In this document: positions 1 to 5,927 of the stretch, piece by piece
Numbering within the stretch: the first letter of the stretch is position 1
Layout: the number at the start of each line of letters is the position of its first letter
Origin: Desulfamplus sp.
GTDB lineage: Bacteria; Desulfobacterota; Desulfobacteria; Desulfobacterales; Desulfobacteraceae
DNA: 5,927 nucleotides
NCBI GenBank assembly: GCA_015231395.1
Contig: JADGBP010000020.1
Span: 7,493 to 13,419, forward strand
Direction: 5' to 3'
Translations under genes and position numbers: made by a program
The notes under the pieces: generated by a model
What the model was told of the DNA's origin: nothing
What the model saw: the letters and a program-made list of their open reading frames with translations, nothing else
Database searches by the model: none

Positions 1-1
1 A

Positions 2-298
2 CATGAAGTTAGGAATTTTTCAACTCATGAAGATATGGAAATAGTTGATAATGTGATGGAGAAGACAAACAGCTATCCGTTCTCTTCTGAAAATACAGAC
101 AGCAAAAGAGGACATCGAGATAACAAAAGGCTTTCTTTGCATGATATTGAACGGGCAGAAGTGGAATCTGCCCTGAGGCGTAATGGCTGGGTACAGATTA
201 TGGCTGCCCGAGAATTAGGTATTACACAGCGGCAGATAGGTTATCGTATCAAAAAATACAATCTTTCACGTTTTGATGCTTACGGATTTAGGGGGTAA
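2..298 (+). CDS. nifA: NifA nitrogen-fixation transcriptional activator, C-terminal end (5' truncated by window edge)
   Basis: The reading frame is open to the left edge, so only about the last 98 residues of a larger protein are present. The ATG at 35 is an internal Met, not a start. The first ~45 residues are a polar linker. They are followed by a Fis-type helix-turn-helix (about nt 155-262) containing WVQ, AARELGIT and RQIGYRIKKY. The WVQ...GxTxRQIxYRI pattern is typical of the DNA-binding end of NifA, the sigma-54 enhancer-binding protein that binds upstream of nif promoters and activates RNA polymerase through an AAA+ domain, which here would lie left of the window. The next gene on the same strand encodes homocitrate synthase NifV, which strongly supports a nif assignment. 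The tail after the HTH (NLSRFDAYGFRG) is short. Another sigma-54 activator such as a NifA paralogue (AnfA/VnfA type) cannot be excluded without the missing N-terminal domains. Confidence 0.85.
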   Translation, partial: HEVRNFSTHEDMEIVDNVMEKTNSYPFSSENTDSKRGHRDNKRLSLHDIERAEVESALRRNGWVQIMAARELGITQRQIGYRIKKYNLSRFDAYGFRG

Positions 299-316
299 CC
301 CCAACATTCACACTGC

Positions 317-356
317 CAAGTGCAATCTGTGAATCTCATGCACTTGTAAGCAAGTG
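317..356 (+). promoter_or_regulatory. Two mutually exclusive hairpins after nifA (possible attenuator or terminator)
   Basis: CAAGTGCA (317-324) is an exact reverse complement of TGCACTTG (339-346), giving an 8-bp stem with a 14-nt loop. The same right arm also pairs onward: CACTTG (341-346) with CAAGTG (351-356), a perfect 6-bp stem with a TAAG loop. The two structures share 341-346 and cannot form together. The second is followed by T-rich sequence (GTATTTTGGTATT) but not by a true U-tract, so it is a weak intrinsic terminator at best. Its place 19-58 nt after the nifA stop fits a role in ending or attenuating transcription before nifV. That role is inference; the complementarity is directly visible. 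Confidence 0.4.
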
Positions 357-377
357 GTATTTTGGTATTAATTAACT

Positions 378-500
378 TCATTGAAAATATACTCAAATAT
401 AAGAACCCCGTTAGACCGTAAAAAATATAAGAACCCCATTAGACCGTAAAAAATATAAGAACCCCATTAGACCGTAAAACAATATGTCATTGAAAACATA
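378..500 (+). repeat. 14-bp direct repeat bracketing the 28-bp array
   Basis: TCATTGAAAATATA (378-391) recurs as TCATTGAAAACATA (487-500) with 13 of 14 bases identical. The two copies are 109 bp apart and flank the tandem array on both sides. The 109-bp spacing is not a multiple of 28, so they are not degenerate units of the array. The similarity does not extend outward. It may reflect a duplication around the array or a repeated binding site; chance similarity in A/T-rich DNA is also possible. Confidence 0.45.
397..479 (+). repeat. 28-bp direct tandem repeat, three copies, upstream of nifV
   Basis: Copies start at 397, 425 and 453 with an exact 28-bp period. The unit begins ATATAAGAACCCC and continues with (G/A)TTAGACCGTAAAA. 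The first copy differs from the others by G at 410 where they have A (438 and 466). The last copy loses its final A. There are no unique spacers, so this is not a CRISPR array. Each unit holds a TATAAG hexamer resembling a -10 element, but no -35-like hexamer lies at a suitable distance. The array ends 33 bp before the nifV start codon, inside its leader or promoter region. Confidence 0.9.
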
Positions 501-504
501 AGGA
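500..504 (+). promoter_or_regulatory. nifV ribosome-binding site
   Basis: AAGGA lies 8 nt before the ATG at 513. It is the only purine-rich match near this start. Upstream in the same frame a TAG occurs at 468-470 with no other ATG in between, so the start at 513 is well supported. Confidence 0.7.
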
Positions 505-512
505 TTCAGAGA

Positions 513-1643
513 ATGGCAGGGAAATACAAGATTATTGATACTACGCTTAGAGAAGGAGAGCAGACTCCCGGGGTTTCATTCACTCTTGAGGAGAAGAAAA
601 ATATTATTAAAGGGCTGTCAAAAATAGGGGTGGCTGAGATAGAAATTGGTATCTCTTCGCCTTTTATGGAATATATGGATGAGCTTGTATTGTATTGTCG
701 TAGCCATTTCCCTGAACTCTGCACCTCCCTTTGGAGCAGATGCAGAGTCGATGATATAAGCTATGCAGCCACACTTAAGCCAGACATTCTATCTCTATCC
801 ATTCCAGTATCAGATATCCACCTTGAAAGCCGGTTGGGTAAAGACCGCGAATGGGCACAAAGCAGACTGTATGATTCGATTAATTTTGCCTGTGGAATGG
901 GACTTAAAGTTTCTGTCGGTTTTGAAGATGCAACCAGAGCAGATATACAATTTCTTATGAAAATGGCAGTTCTTGCATCCCGACATGGAGCAGAACGGAT
1001 AAGATTGGCAGATACTGTTGGAATTAGTTCTCCGGGCAAATTAGCCCATCTTGTAAGGCTGATGAAGAATAATATTCATTCAGGGTGTGATGTGGCAATC
1101 CATACCCATAATGATTTCGGGATGGCTACAGCCAATGCAGTAGCCGCCCTGGAAGCAGGTGCTACCTGGGCAGATGCCACTATTCTCGGTCTTGGAGAGA
1201 GAGCCGGGTGTGCCCGGCTTGAAGAGCTTGTCGGCTATCTCGTTATGCGAACAGAAGGGTGTGGAATGTCAACACACCATCTGAAGGAACTTTCAGCCTA
1301 TGTCGCTTCCATTATTTCAATGACTATTGAGCCAGCCAGACCAATTATCGGTGACAGGATATTCACTTGTGAGACAGGTCTTCACATCCAAGGGCTGCAA
1401 AAAAATCCAAAAACCTATGATCCCTATCCTCCAGAGAATGTCGGTGCAGAGCGAAGACTCCTGTTTGGAGCCAAAATCGGATGCAGAGCAGTAGCTGTGA
1501 GGCTTTCTCAGCTTGGTTACAAAATTGATGCAAACCTAATTATACCTCATATCAGATCAATCAGAGCTCGTGCACTCGCTTCTGGAACTCCGTTGACCGA
1601 CGATGAGCTTATTGCTTCTGTTATGAAACCCCACTGGTTCTAA
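513..1643 (+). CDS. nifV: Homocitrate synthase NifV
   Basis: This 376-residue protein, a normal NifV length, condenses acetyl-CoA with 2-oxoglutarate to give homocitrate, the organic ligand of the nitrogenase iron-molybdenum cofactor. It is a cytoplasmic TIM-barrel enzyme of the HMGL/alpha-isopropylmalate synthase family. The active-site strand is at residues 9-20 (DTTLREGEQTPG), with metal ligand Asp9 and catalytic Arg13. The HTHND metal motif is at 197-201, GLGERAGCARLEEL at 226-239 and GLHIQGL at 289-295. From Asp9, the intervals to His197, His199 and residue 233 match those of E. coli LeuA ligands D14, H202, H204 and N238 as I recall them. Residue 233 is Cys here instead of the usual Asn, which is odd. 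No C-terminal LeuA regulatory domain is present, as expected for NifV rather than LeuA or CimA. nifA upstream supports the assignment. Short plain homologues (lysine-pathway homocitrate synthase, FrbC-type) are less likely alternatives. Confidence 0.93.
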   Translation: MAGKYKIIDTTLREGEQTPGVSFTLEEKKNIIKGLSKIGVAEIEIGISSPFMEYMDELVLYCRSHFPELCTSLWSRCRVDDISYAATLKPDILSLSIPVSDIHLESRLGKDREWAQSRLYDSINFACGMGLKVSVGFEDATRADIQFLMKMAVLASRHGAERIRLADTVGISSPGKLAHLVRLMKNNIHSGCDVAIHTHNDFGMATANAVAALEAGATWADATILGLGERAGCARLEELVGYLVMRTEGCGMSTHHLKELSAYVASIISMTIEPARPIIGDRIFTCETGLHIQGLQKNPKTYDPYPPENVGAERRLLFGAKIGCRAVAVRLSQLGYKIDANLIIPHIRSIRARALASGTPLTDDELIASVMKPHWF

Positions 1644-1663
1644 CTTCTACACCTCCTACTGTC

Positions 1664-4600
1664 CTACATATTCCTTCTGTATTGTCCACCAGCTTCATAA
1701 AGAGCATTGGTAATCTGACCCAGACTACAGTATTTAACTGTCTCCATAAGTTCTTCAAAAAGATTTTTGCCTCCAAGAGCGGCTGCCTTGAGTTTTTTGA
1801 GTGCATCAGATGATTGATCTCTGTGCTTTTCGTGGAATGCTTTGAGTCTTGCAAGTTGGTCATTTTTTTCATCATCAGAAGCTCTGGCAAGCTCAAGATA
1901 TGCGGTCATTGCATCATAATCCGCAGTCTCGTCCCTGAAAGTATTGACGCCAACAATAGGAAACTCTCCAGAATGTTTAAGGTGTTCATAGTACATGGAC
2001 TCTTCCTGGATCTTGCCTCTCTGATATCCTGTCTCCATTGCACCCATCACGCCGCCACGTTCCGTGATTCTGTCAAACTCTAAAAGAACTGCCTCTTCCA
2101 CAAGATCAGTAAGCTCTTCCACAATAAAGCTACCCTGATTCATGTTCTCATTTTTGACAAGTCCCCACTCGCGGTTGATTATAAGCTGTATTGCAAGTGC
2201 CCGTCTTACAGACTCGGTACTTGGTGTAGTAATCGCCTCGTCAAAAGCATTTGTGTGAAGACTATTACAGTTATCGTAAATAGCACAAAGAGCCTGAAGA
2301 GTGGTTCTGATGTCGTTGAACTGTATCTCCTGACTGTGCAGGGATCTTCCTGATGTCTGGATATGATATTTGAGTTTTCTTGACGCATCGGACGCATGGT
2401 ATTTTTCTTTCATTGCAATTGACCAAATTCGTCTTGCGACACGTCCAATAACAGTATATTCAGGATCCATTCCATTTGAGAAAAAATAGGAGAGATTCGG
2501 GGCAAAAAGGTTGATATCCATACCCCGTGAAAGATAGTATTCCACATAGGTAAATCCATTGGAAAGCGTCAAGGCAAGCTGTGTAATGGGGTTGGCACCA
2601 GCCTCGGCAATGTGATATCCGGAAATTGAGACAGAGTAGAAATTTCTGACATTGTGCCGGATAAAATATTCCTGAATATCACCCATCATTTTAAGAGCAA
2701 AATCAATAGAGAAGATGCAGGTATTCTGCCCCTGATCCTCTTTCAAAATATCAGCCTGAACTGTTCCCCTTACGTTTGAAAGAACCATTGCCTTGATTTT
2801 TGCCGCCTCTTCAAGCAAGGGAATGCGGCCTTTTTCATCTCTAAACTTTTCTATCTGCTGATCTATTGCAGTGTTGAGAAACATGGCAAGCATCATTGGA
2901 GCAGGACCGTTTATGGTCATGGATACAGATGTCGTGGGGGAGCAAAGATCAAAACCGTCGTATAGCTGCTTTACATCGTCAAGCGTGCAGACACTGACCC
3001 CTGATGTGCCTATTTTTCCATAAATATCAGGTCGTTCAGCAGGATCCCATCCATACAGGGTAACAGAGTCAAAGGCGGTAGAGAGCCTTTTTGCATCATA
3101 GTTTCCGGAAAGAAGCTTGAATCTTTTGTTGGTTCTTCCAGGCCCACCCTCTCCGGCAAACATGCGGGTGGGGTCTTCTCCTGTTCGCTTCATGGGAAAT
3201 ACACCGGCTGTATAGGGAAAGAGACCAGGCAGATTCTCCTTTCTCATCCATGTATATATGTCGCCAGGATCATTAAATTTTGGCAGGGATATTTTTGGTA
3301 TTTTCGTATGGGAGAGAGATTGAGTATATAGCGGCACCCTGATCTCTTTTCCCCTGACACTGTAAATATATTCATCGCCAGAATAAGCCTGTTTTATGGT
3401 GCTCCAGCTTTTTACAATTTCTTTTGTTTCCGGCAGGATTTTCGACGATATAGTTTCAATTGTTTTCTTAAGTGCCTCAAGAGAGAATCCTGAGGATTTG
3501 TTTTCAACAGAGAGTTCGGAAGATTTGTTTTCAACAGAGAGTTCGGAAGATTTGTTTTCAACAGAGAGTTCGGAAGATTTATTTTCAACAGAGATTCCAG
3601 AAGATTCTCCTGAGCCTGATTCACGATTATTTTCAGCAAGCATCCTCACATACTCTTCTTCAATCATCTCTACAGACTCCTTTGTAAGCATCTCCAGAGT
3701 CTCTTCAAGGTGCCACAGTTTCCGGACATGTTTAGACTGCTCTGCTGTTATACGATGGTAATTTCTCACAGTTTGTGCAATTTCACCAAGATATCGGGTT
3801 CTTTCCGGAGGGATAATAATGGTTTTGGAAGATGAGAATTTTTGGTCAGGTTTCGCGATTTTAGGGATAAATTTTTTATCTCTATTTTGTTCAGTCAGCT
3901 TCTGTTCTTCAGTTAGCTTCTGTCCTTCAGTTAGCTTCTGTCCTTCAGTTAGCTTCTGTCCACATTTTTGCTTTATTGTCTCAATAATACCGTGATAGAA
4001 TGCCGTAACGCCATCATCATTAAACTTTGAAGCGATGGTTCCATAAACAGGCATGTCTGAAGGAGCCGCATTCCACGCCTTGCGGTTTCTCTGCACCTGT
4101 TTTCTGACATCCCTTAAAGCGTCTTCGCTTCCCTTCTTTTCAAACTTGTTGATGGCAACAATATCCGCATAATCAAGCATATCGATTTTTTCCAATTGAG
4201 ACGGGGCACCAAATTCACTGGTCATCACATAAAGTGAGATATCAGCAATATCAACAATATTGGAATCGCCCTGCCCTATTCCGGCGGTCTCCGCAATAAT
4301 AAGGTCAAAACCGGCAGCTTTTAGAACCTCGATTGCATATGGAAGAGATTCAGATACTTCGCTTCCAGATTCTCTTGTAGCAAGGCTTCGCATGTAAACT
4401 CTTGGTGTCGCGATCGCGTTCATTCGGATTCTGTCACCAAGCAGAGCACCCCCTGTTTTTCTCCTTGATGGATCGCAGCTTACAATGGCAATGGTGATAT
4501 CATCCATGTCATTTAAAAAACGGAGGATAAGCTCGTCTGTAAGAGATGATTTCCCAGCTCCTCCGGTTCCTGTTATACCGATTACCGGAGGATTATTTTT

Positions 4601-5245
4601 TTCTGAAAGAGGCGTGACAAGAGCCATCAACTCTTCAAGCCTGTTTTTATTTGCGGTTTTGCTGTTAGCAACTTTTCCCGATATGCCTGCCCTCTCTTTT
4701 CTTTTTCCTGCCTTTGCCTCCTGAACAGCGGTAATAAAACCGGCAATTGTCTTTGTTTTTTCAACATTAAGTTCAGCAAGGTCAAGATCATGGTATGCAA
4801 GGGTGGAAAAATCCATATTCTCAACCATGTGATTTATCATACCTTGTAGCCCCATTTTGCTGCCATCTTCAGGAGAATAAATTCTGGTTACGCCATATTT
4901 CTCCAAATCCCTGATTTCATCAGCTACAATAACACCTCCGCCTCCGCCAAAGATTTTAATATGCGATGCCCCTTTTTCTTTGAGAAGATCCACCATATAT
5001 TTAAAACCTTCCATATGTCCGCCTTGATAGCTTGACATGGCAACGCCTTGGACATCTTCTGCAACGGCAGAATCAACAATTTCCTTTACAGATCGGTTAT
5101 GAGCAAGGTGAATAACCTCCACGCCCGTATCTTGCAAGATTCTGCGCATTATGTTTATTGAGGCATCATGTCCGTCAAAAAGTGCTGTTGCAGTTACAAT
5201 TCTTATATTGTTTTTGGGTTTATAAATTTCAACGTCTGTTTTCAT
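1664..5245 (-). CDS. icmF: Fused isobutyryl-CoA mutase IcmF (B12 domain, G-protein chaperone, mutase)
   Basis: This 1193-residue protein interconverts isobutyryl-CoA and n-butyryl-CoA by an adenosylcobalamin radical mechanism. A cobalamin-binding domain spans about residues 10-145, with DGHDAS at 24-29 (His26 the expected cobalt ligand), SSYQGGH at 71-77 and a Gly run at 100-104. A MeaB-like GTPase follows (~205-430): P-loop GTGGAGKS (226-233), [10 protein letters not shown] from 257, ETAGIGQ (319-325) and NKFE (366-369). The mutase barrel (~640-1193) has [30 protein letters not shown] and the family ending GGQYRRNM. Phe683 and Gln840 sit where methylmalonyl-CoA mutase has Tyr and Arg, favouring isobutyryl-CoA over methylmalonyl-CoA. 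IcmF is usually about 1,090 residues; the excess is partly two repeat blocks (429-452, 552-587). The start at 5245 is chosen because AGGAGG lies just before it; an in-frame ATG at 5290 would translate that site as Arg-Gly-Gly and adds no family sequence. It ends 20 bp from nifV, convergently. Confidence 0.95.
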   Translation of the reverse strand: MKTDVEIYKPKNNIRIVTATALFDGHDASINIMRRILQDTGVEVIHLAHNRSVKEIVDSAVAEDVQGVAMSSYQGGHMEGFKYMVDLLKEKGASHIKIFGGGGGVIVADEIRDLEKYGVTRIYSPEDGSKMGLQGMINHMVENMDFSTLAYHDLDLAELNVEKTKTIAGFITAVQEAKAGKRKERAGISGKVANSKTANKNRLEELMALVTPLSEKNNPPVIGITGTGGAGKSSLTDELILRFLNDMDDITIAIVSCDPSRRKTGGALLGDRIRMNAIATPRVYMRSLATRESGSEVSESLPYAIEVLKAAGFDLIIAETAGIGQGDSNIVDIADISLYVMTSEFGAPSQLEKIDMLDYADIVAINKFEKKGSEDALRDVRKQVQRNRKAWNAAPSDMPVYGTIASKFNDDGVTAFYHGIIETIKQKCGQKLTEGQKLTEGQKLTEEQKLTEQNRDKKFIPKIAKPDQKFSSSKTIIIPPERTRYLGEIAQTVRNYHRITAEQSKHVRKLWHLEETLEMLTKESVEMIEEEYVRMLAENNRESGSGESSGISVENKSSELSVENKSSELSVENKSSELSVENKSSGFSLEALKKTIETISSKILPETKEIVKSWSTIKQAYSGDEYIYSVRGKEIRVPLYTQSLSHTKIPKISLPKFNDPGDIYTWMRKENLPGLFPYTAGVFPMKRTGEDPTRMFAGEGGPGRTNKRFKLLSGNYDAKRLSTAFDSVTLYGWDPAERPDIYGKIGTSGVSVCTLDDVKQLYDGFDLCSPTTSVSMTINGPAPMMLAMFLNTAIDQQIEKFRDEKGRIPLLEEAAKIKAMVLSNVRGTVQADILKEDQGQNTCIFSIDFALKMMGDIQEYFIRHNVRNFYSVSISGYHIAEAGANPITQLALTLSNGFTYVEYYLSRGMDINLFAPNLSYFFSNGMDPEYTVIGRVARRIWSIAMKEKYHASDASRKLKYHIQTSGRSLHSQEIQFNDIRTTLQALCAIYDNCNSLHTNAFDEAITTPSTESVRRALAIQLIINREWGLVKNENMNQGSFIVEELTDLVEEAVLLEFDRITERGGVMGAMETGYQRGKIQEESMYYEHLKHSGEFPIVGVNTFRDETADYDAMTAYLELARASDDEKNDQLARLKAFHEKHRDQSSDALKKLKAAALGGKNLFEELMETVKYCSLGQITNALYEAGGQYRRNM
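3485..3592 (-). repeat. 27-bp in-frame minisatellite in icmF (four copies of a 9-residue unit)
   Basis: Units lie at 3485-3511, 3512-3538, 3539-3565 and 3566-3592 and encode SVENKSSEL, with the last translated copy reading SVENKSSGF. The two central copies are identical; the copy at 3566 differs from them by one base, and the copy at 3485 by several. GESSGI just before the array looks like a further decayed unit. The block is residues 552-587 of IcmF, in the polar linker between a predicted helical stretch and the mutase barrel. The 27-bp period keeps the frame open whatever the copy number. Near-identical bases, not just residues, point to recent slippage expansion. Confidence 0.93.
3890..3961 (-). 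repeat. 18-bp in-frame minisatellite in icmF (four copies of a 6-residue unit)
   Basis: Units at 3890-3907, 3908-3925, 3926-3943 and 3944-3961 encode EQKLTE or GQKLTE. The three copies from 3908 are identical in DNA; the 3890 copy differs at two bases. The block is residues 429-452, directly after the GTPase domain. It is unrelated in sequence and period to the 27-bp array 300 bp away. It is hydrophilic and probably a flexible or helical spacer. Confidence 0.93.
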
Positions 5246-5249
5246 GCTC

Positions 5250-5256
5250 CCTCCTC
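5250..5256 (-). promoter_or_regulatory. icmF ribosome-binding site
   Basis: Read on the minus strand the sequence is GAGGAGG-GAGC-ATG: a strong Shine-Dalgarno core ending 4 nt before the start codon at 5245-5243. An A-run precedes it. This decides the start, since the in-frame ATG at 5290 has no comparable purine tract before it. Confidence 0.85.
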
Positions 5257-5334
5257 TTTTTTTACTGAACTGTTGGTCGATGAAATACACTTTTAAAATT
5301 TACAAAATTCACTGAAACTGAACTATAATTATTT

Positions 5335-5538
5335 TCAGTCATTAAGTTTTTCTGAACCTCTGTGCACCGTAAGCTGAGGAAATGGAATAGTCCAATTATT
5401 GGCTGTACAGGCATCCACGCACCATCTTTGAATTGATCTGTTCAAACGATCGTACATTGATGCTGCCTTTCCGTCAAAATCAGCAAGAACCATGATATCC
5501 AACGATGACTCACCAGCCTTATATAGTTTTCCAGATAA
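5335..5538 (-). pseudogene. C-terminal remnant of a probable MscS-family mechanosensitive channel
   Basis: The minus strand holds a 67-codon open stretch ending in TGA (5337-5335). It begins right after an in-frame TAA (5541-5539) and has no plausible start with a ribosome-binding site. Its middle and end (SSLDIMVLADF..., RLNRSIQRW, then WTIPFPQLTVHRGSEK) resemble the last cytoplasmic domain of MscS proteins. In E. coli MscS the corresponding parts, from memory, are SSINFVVRPW and ISFPYPQMDVNFKRVKE. Everything that would make a channel (the membrane helices and beta domain) is absent from the sequence to its right. The same frame is open beyond the TAA back to an ATG at 5697, giving 52 codons with one hydrophobic run (AVAIYLFITI), but I see no MscS similarity there, and part of it is the palindrome at 5553-5580. 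It is therefore probably a 5'-deleted relic lying 89 bp upstream of icmF. The family call rests on a short match. Confidence 0.5.
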
Positions 5539-5552
5539 TTAAATTGGCAAGC

Positions 5553-5580
5553 GTAGGGGCAATCCCTTGCGGTTGCCCTT
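5553..5580. repeat. REP/MITE-like palindrome
   Basis: GTAGGGGCAATCCC, then TTGCGGTTGCCCTT, folds into an imperfect hairpin. GGGCAA (5557-5562) pairs with TTGCCC (5573-5578), then CC (5564-5565) with GG (5571-5572) after a one-base bulge, leaving a 5-nt loop. Sequences of the form GTAGGGGC...GCCC(CTAC) are common dispersed palindromes in many bacterial genomes. Only one copy is in this window, so the repetitive nature is from general knowledge, not seen here. A second small hairpin follows directly (CTTCTT-CAA-AAGAAG). The element sits about 15 bp from the broken edge of the MscS-like remnant. Confidence 0.5.
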
Positions 5581-5858
5581 CTTCAAAAGAAGAGATACCA
5601 AAATATTTTTCTGGAAGTCTATATCCTGTTTAATAGTAATAAAAAGATAGATTGCAACCGCCGGACAAGCTTTAACCAAACCGTTTTTCTGACTCATACT
5701 GTGAATCTGAATCTTTTGAAGGCGGTTTTGCTCCTAAAAACCTATCTATAATTTTCTGCATTATCAGTCCTGGTGCGGAACTTAATAAATTCCTTACCGG
5801 ACAGTCCAAAGTTCTCTCGCAATTTTGTATGGTAATCTTGGGATTTATGGTGTCAGCC

Positions 5859-5927
5859 GAGATGATAGGCATCTCTTAGTTTTGCCGAGTCTGGGGATTC
5901 GGAGAAAGCATGTATCTAAGCTTTCTC
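5859..5927. other. Cluster of three adjacent hairpins at the right edge
   Basis: Hairpin one is GAGATG (5859-5864) with CATCTC (5870-5875), loop of 5, followed on the plus strand by TTAGTTTTG. Hairpin two is CCGAGTC (5885-5891) with GATTCGG (5896-5902), 7 bp including one G-T wobble, loop TGGG. Hairpin three is GAGAAAGC (5902-5909) with GCTTTCTC (5920-5927), 8 bp, loop of 10; it may continue past the edge. Only six to ten bases separate the first two, and the second and third share a base. The first could be a plus-strand terminator; all could be part of a structured RNA or the end of a mobile element. Confidence 0.45.

Larger units (their letters stand above)
299..512 (+). other. nifA-nifV intergenic region
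   Basis: This 214-bp spacer holds, in order, a hairpin pair (317-356), a 28-bp tandem repeat array (397-479) and the nifV ribosome-binding site. I found no good sigma-54 promoter: neither GG doublet at 356-357 or 364-365 has GC twelve bases later. No NifA upstream site (TGT-N10-ACA) is present either; the nearest is TGT at 328 followed after ten bases by CAC. A poor sigma-70-like pair, TTGTAA (344-349) and TATTAA (366-371) with 16 bp between, matches consensus at 4/6 in each box. nifV may therefore be read from the nifA transcript or from a promoter I cannot recognise. Confidence 0.6.
5539..5927. other. Probable non-coding or decayed region upstream of icmF and the MscS-like remnant
   Basis: I see no convincing gene on either strand in these ~390 bp. 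The longest open frame is 66 codons on the minus strand (5872-5672). It has no good ribosome-binding site, is cut off upstream by a TAA and gives a protein I do not recognise; its only notable feature is a Cys pair (CERTLDC). A different minus frame over the same DNA reads more like protein in places (KLRENFGLSGKEFIKFRT) but is broken by stops. This may mean an old frameshifted gene. The stretch contains the REP-like palindrome and, at the right edge, a cluster of hairpins. Confidence 0.5.

Noticed and set aside
328..343. Possible NifA upstream activating site TGT-N10-ACA before nifV
   Set aside because: The right half-site is CAC, not ACA, and no -24/-12 promoter (GG-N10-GC) lies downstream of it in the spacer.
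397..479. Possible CRISPR array from the 28-bp repeats
   Set aside because: The copies are directly adjacent with no unique spacers, and no cas gene is present.
1203..1218. Perfect GC-rich hairpin GCCGGG-TGTG-CCCGGC inside nifV
   Set aside because: It lies within the codons of the conserved GERAGCAR motif and has no U-tract, so coding constraint is a sufficient explanation.
3396..3761. Plus-strand open frames of 121 and 71 codons over the icmF repeats
   Set aside because: They are antisense shadows kept open by the repeated DNA; the icmF frame is a full-length, clearly recognised family protein.
5246..5290. Longer icmF start at 5290 adding 15 residues
   Set aside because: The extension would translate the strong AGGAGG ribosome-binding site, and residues from 5245 onward match the usual start of the family.
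5246..5334. Cobalamin riboswitch upstream of icmF, expected for some B12-related genes
   Set aside because: The 89-bp gap is too short and holds no B12-box-like sequence; icmF uses B12 rather than making or importing it.
5645..5747. Long inverted repeat with AGATAG...AACCGCC and GGCGGTT...CTATCT as arms
   Set aside because: The inner and outer parts pair, but the arms differ in length by nine bases with unpaired stretches between; too weak to call a mobile-element terminus pair.
5672..5872. 66-codon minus-strand open frame as a gene
   Set aside because: There is no good ribosome-binding site, no recognisable family, the start lies in a hairpin, and a competing broken frame looks equally protein-like. 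It is described only within the gene-free region.

Overview
The window looks like bacterial chromosome of moderate to low GC. It carries the end of a NifA-type nitrogen-fixation activator, a complete homocitrate synthase (nifV) and, facing them, a complete fused adenosylcobalamin-dependent isobutyryl-CoA mutase (icmF). A sigma-54-type NifA rules out an archaeon. The pairing of nif regulation with an acyl-CoA mutase used in branched-chain or short-chain fatty-acid metabolism would suit an anaerobic diazotroph such as a sulfate-reducing Desulfobacterales bacterium. That placement is an inference from gene content, not something the sequence proves.

Layout: 2-298 (+) is the 3' end of nifA, cut by the window edge. 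299-512 is a 214-bp spacer with two mutually exclusive hairpins (317-356) and three perfect-period 28-bp direct repeats (397-479), the array being bracketed by a 14-bp direct repeat. 513-1643 (+) is nifV. Only 20 bp separate it from the stop codon of icmF, which runs on the minus strand from 5245 to 1664. icmF has cobalamin-binding, G-protein chaperone and mutase domains in the usual order, but its linkers contain two in-frame minisatellites (18-bp and 27-bp units). Upstream of icmF, on the same strand, is a 67-codon fragment resembling the C-terminus of a MscS-type mechanosensitive channel (5335-5538). It lacks its front end and abuts a REP/MITE-like palindrome (5553-5580). The last ~390 bp have no convincing gene but are rich in hairpins, three of them back to back at 5859-5927.

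How the genes work together: NifA activates sigma-54 nif promoters, and NifV supplies homocitrate for the nitrogenase iron-molybdenum cofactor, so these two belong to one process. IcmF interconverts isobutyryl-CoA and n-butyryl-CoA, and its pocket residues (Phe683, Gln840) fit that specificity. It has no obvious functional link to nitrogen fixation and is probably just a convergent neighbour.

I found no clear undescribed multi-gene system. The points most worth a second look are the three unrelated tandem-repeat arrays within 3.6 kb (two expanding an enzyme in frame), a Cys in place of an expected Asn metal ligand in NifV, the attenuator-like hairpins after nifA, and the decayed, structured region upstream of icmF.
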